Shown here piece after piece: positions 62,091 through 64,000 of a stretch of DNA of 64,000 nucleotides; positions within the stretch are counted from its first letter, which is position 1, and every line of letters starts with the position of its first letter. The notes below the pieces were generated by a model that was given only the letters and a program-made list of their open reading frames with translations, did no database searches and was not told the origin of the DNA. Position numbers and translations under genes: made by a program. The DNA comes from Nocardioides donggukensis (GTDB lineage Bacteria > Actinomycetota > Actinomycetes > Propionibacteriales > Nocardioidaceae), in assembly GCF_014842875.1 (NCBI RefSeq), contig NZ_JACYXZ010000003.1, positions 678,723-742,722 of the forward strand. Direction: 5' to 3'.

Positions 62091-63110
62091 CTACGGGCTG
62101 ACGATCACCTTGATCGCCCCGCCCGCCTTCGACGAGGCCACGTCGAACGCCTCGGCGACGTCGTCGAGCGAGAACCGGTGCGTCACCAGCGGGTCGAGGT
62201 CGAATCGGCCCGAGCGCACGAGCTCGAGGGCCCGCTCGTACTGACCGCGCCCGCCGTTGCCCCCCACGCCGTACACGGTCAGCGTCTTGGCCATGATCGG
62301 GATGACCGGCAGCGGCGGCAGGTCGTTGGCCCAGCCGATGTGCGCGAGCCTGCCCTCCTTGCGCACCACGTCGAGGCACATCGCCGACGACGCCGGGAAC
62401 CCGCTCGTCTCGATGACGATGTCGGCACCCACTCCGTCGGTCAGCTCGAGGATCGCCTCCTGGGCATCGGTCTCGGCGACGTTGACGCAGTCGGTCGCGC
62501 CGAAGCTCCGCGACACCTCGAACGGGGCCTCCCGCGCGTCGGTGACGATCAGCTTGCCGGCGCCGGACAGCGCGCAGAGACGGGTCAGCGCGAGGCCGAT
62601 CGGTCCCTGGCCCAGCACGACGACGGACTCGCCGAGGATGATCCGGAGGCGGTCGACGGTGTTGAGGCCGACCGCGAGCGGCTCCAGCAGCGAGGCCTGC
62701 CACGCCTCCACGCCGTCCGGACGCGGGATCAGGTTGACGACCGGCACGGCCACCCGCTCGGTCATGCAGCCGTCGGACCACAGCCCGATCAGCTTCTTCC
62801 TCTTGCAGTCGAACGGCTTGTCGGTGTGGCACTCCGGGCAGTCCCCGCAGGGCAGCGACGGCTTCACGGCGACCGCGCGACCCACCCACGACTCGTCGAC
62901 GTCCTCCCCCACCGAGGCGACCCGGCCGGAGAAGTCGTGGCCGGGAACGCGCGGGAACGGCGTGTCGATGCGCCCGTCGTACTGGTGCACGTCGGTGCCG
63001 CACAGCGAGGCCGACTCCACCTGGACGACCACCCACCCGGGTGCCGCCTCCGGCTCGGGCCGCTCCTGGAGCTCGATGCTCTCCAGCGCGGTGAGGACGG
63101 CTGCGCGCAT
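62091..63110 (-). CDS. Zinc-dependent alcohol dehydrogenase family protein
   Basis: A 339-residue medium-chain dehydrogenase. The catalytic zinc site uses SLCGTDVHQYDG, GHDFSGRV and LLEPLAVGLNTVD; the structural zinc site is GDCPECHTDKPFDCKR with four Cys. The NAD fold is VVVLGQGPIGLALTRLC. It resembles sorbitol or threonine dehydrogenases. The start overlaps the DinB-like stop as TGATG, so the two form an operon under the second shared promoter element. Substrate unknown. Confidence 0.9.
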   Translation of the reverse strand: MRAAVLTALESIELQERPEPEAAPGWVVVQVESASLCGTDVHQYDGRIDTPFPRVPGHDFSGRVASVGEDVDESWVGRAVAVKPSLPCGDCPECHTDKPFDCKRKKLIGLWSDGCMTERVAVPVVNLIPRPDGVEAWQASLLEPLAVGLNTVDRLRIILGESVVVLGQGPIGLALTRLCALSGAGKLIVTDAREAPFEVSRSFGATDCVNVAETDAQEAILELTDGVGADIVIETSGFPASSAMCLDVVRKEGRLAHIGWANDLPPLPVIPIMAKTLTVYGVGGNGGRGQYERALELVRSGRFDLDPLVTHRFSLDDVAEAFDVASSKAGGAIKVIVSP

Positions 63111-63610
63111 CAGATCCCCTCGGGGGCGAACTCGCGGTCGCGCATGATCTCGAAGGCCTGCTCGGCGTGGCCCGAGGCGTGTCCGATGATCAGCGGCGAC
63201 CACTCCTCCACGGTCATCGTGCCGAGGTCGGGGATCGTGACGGTGCGTGCGAGCACCTCCGCGGACACCGCGGGGCCGGCCGTCGCGAGCGTACGCCGGG
63301 TGCTGGCCAGCTGCTGGCGGGCCAGGTCGATCGTCGGCGGCGGGTAGCCCACCATGTCGTGACCCACCTCCTCACGGAAGAAGAAGTCGACGTCGGGGTC
63401 GTTCTCGAGCCGCTTGATGTCGCCGAGCCAGAGGATCGAGCACATGTTGATGTGCGAGACCACCTGCGCCACGGTCCAGCCACCGTCGCGGTGGGCGCGG
63501 TGGAGGTCGCCGTCGCTGAGCCGACCGAGAGCGTCGTCGAGCCGCGCCAGAGCGGCGTCCGCGTCCTGCAACGCCTGGGCAATGGCCTCGGGCACCTGCT
63601 GGTCGTTCAT
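63110..63610 (-). CDS. DinB-family putative metalloenzyme
   Basis: A 166-residue DinB/YfiT four-helix-bundle protein. Metal-binding histidines are likely those in VVSHINMC and in LIIGHASGHAEQAF near the C-terminus. Members include thiol transferases that use bacillithiol or mycothiol, so in an actinobacterium a mycothiol-dependent role is possible. A GGAAGGAGTGCGAG site precedes the ATG. First gene of an operon with the zinc dehydrogenase. Confidence 0.82.
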   Translation of the reverse strand: MNDQQVPEAIAQALQDADAALARLDDALGRLSDGDLHRAHRDGGWTVAQVVSHINMCSILWLGDIKRLENDPDVDFFFREEVGHDMVGYPPPTIDLARQQLASTRRTLATAGPAVSAEVLARTVTIPDLGTMTVEEWSPLIIGHASGHAEQAFEIMRDREFAPEGI

Positions 63611-63677
63611 CTCGCACTCCTTCCGGGGGCTCCGCCGCCGGAGCCTGCGTTCGAAGCCTCACCTACGGTGAGCCGCG

Positions 63678-63711
63678 TCGATATCCCGCTGGTGCACGAC
63701 GTTGTCCCCTC
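63678..63711 (-). promoter_or_regulatory. Shared promoter-like element upstream of the DinB/dehydrogenase operon, copy B
   Basis: Minus strand GAGGGGACAAC, then a spacer with GTGCAC, then GGATATCGA, with the same spacing as the copy at 61082-61115. It lies 68 bp before the dinB-like start. Confidence 0.6.
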
Positions 63712-63954
63712 AGCGCACGATCCGCCGATGCCCCTGGCCCTGCGACTTCCCCGTGTACCGCACCGTCGCCACCATCACCTCAGACCGATGTGGTGCTCAC
63801 GAAATCCCGAGAGGCCATGCTCGTCTCCTGTTTCAGGATCCGTGCATGGCCTCTGACCAGCGGGTTCGGTGGAGCTGAGGGTGCCTGGGTTCACGACATA
63901 GGTCCCTACTGACACGTCCCACATGAGTCGCGACATCGGTCACAGTGCCTGGGC
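63712..63954. other. Non-coding stretch with a long inverted repeat before the window end
   Basis: No convincing gene lies between the DinB promoter and 63955. An 11-bp perfect inverted repeat AGAGGCCATGC (63810-63820) / GCATGGCCTCT (63844-63854) with a 23-base loop is the main feature. GGTTCACGACATAGGTCC near 63887-63904 could be part of an insertion-sequence end. Confidence 0.4.
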
Positions 63955-64000
63955 ATGTCGAAAGCCCGGGTCGCAGTCCTGAAGGTCGTCACCAAGGAAC
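63955..64000 (+). CDS. Start of an IS481-like transposase (truncated by window edge)
   Basis: The last 46 bases read MSKARVAVLKVVTKE, which resembles the first residues of IS481-family transposases before their helix-turn-helix. Only 15 residues are visible, so this is tentative. Confidence 0.45.
   Translation, partial: MSKARVAVLKVVTKE
63955..64000. mobile_element. Possible left end of an IS481-type insertion sequence
   Basis: Inferred only from the putative transposase start at 63955. The terminal repeat is not identifiable without the other end; it would lie in about 63885-63954. Confidence 0.35.

Overview
The window is high-GC actinobacterial chromosome. GTG and TTG starts are common, genes are tightly packed with ATGA or GTGA overlaps, and many -10 boxes of the form TAnnnT sit 6-9 bases before the start codon, which suggests leaderless mRNAs. 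Gene content (an actinobacterial ebo-type cluster with a SCO3242-like prenyltransferase, an RpfB-like factor, a Corynebacterium-type glutamate ABC importer, a TamR/Tam pair) and the repeat families fit a Nocardioides-like member of the Propionibacteriales. The genus is an inference.

Layout. 1-1.9 kb: truncated secDF-like gene and an SGNH hydrolase. 2.0-19.5 kb: one co-oriented minus-strand block. It begins with a ROK regulator, a sugar ABC importer (ATPase, permease, lipoprotein), a Gfo/Idh/MocA dehydrogenase and a xylose isomerase, and continues through a ThuA-like protein into an ebo-type cluster: inositol-phosphate-synthase-like cyclase, UbiA-like prenyltransferase, EboA, EboB, EboE, EboF-like phosphatase and three TIM-barrel sugar isomerases. 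19.6-23.1 kb: secreted glucose/sorbosone dehydrogenase with PKD domain and a second ROK protein. 23.2-30.4 kb: housekeeping genes (hflX, dapF, miaA, miaB) with small acidic or lysine-rich proteins and a Nudix hydrolase. 30.5-33.8 kb: gluABCD. 33.8-36.2 kb: DUF4442 protein, VOC protein, tam and tamR. 36.4-43.5 kb: ABC-F, ispE, rsmA, rpfB-like gene, tatD, rsmI. 43.5-53.9 kb: protein O-mannosyltransferase, MOSC protein, secreted nuclease/phosphatase, thiolase, PhzF, SNF2 helicase and a Ceo-like dehydrogenase. 53.8-63.6 kb: catabolic-looking accessory block (aldehyde dehydrogenase, AraC regulator, orphan AceE-like E1, CaiB-type CoA-transferase, HMG-CoA-lyase-like enzyme, zinc dehydrogenase, DinB protein). 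The window ends in what looks like the start of an IS481-type transposase.

The most interesting system is the 2.0-19.5 kb block. It pairs sugar uptake and isomerisation with a cyclase, a prenyltransferase, EboA/B/E/F and a phosphatase. That is the logic for making or moving a prenylated cyclitol-type small molecule, with an inositol-phosphate-synthase fold standing in for the dehydroquinate-synthase-like EboD of classical ebo operons.

The window also carries four families of dispersed or tandem short repeats. Two of them have been absorbed in frame into housekeeping proteins (MiaB and an ABC-F ATPase), and one overlaps the stop codons of two unlinked genes. A 34-bp promoter-like element is shared by two operons of the right-hand catabolic block.
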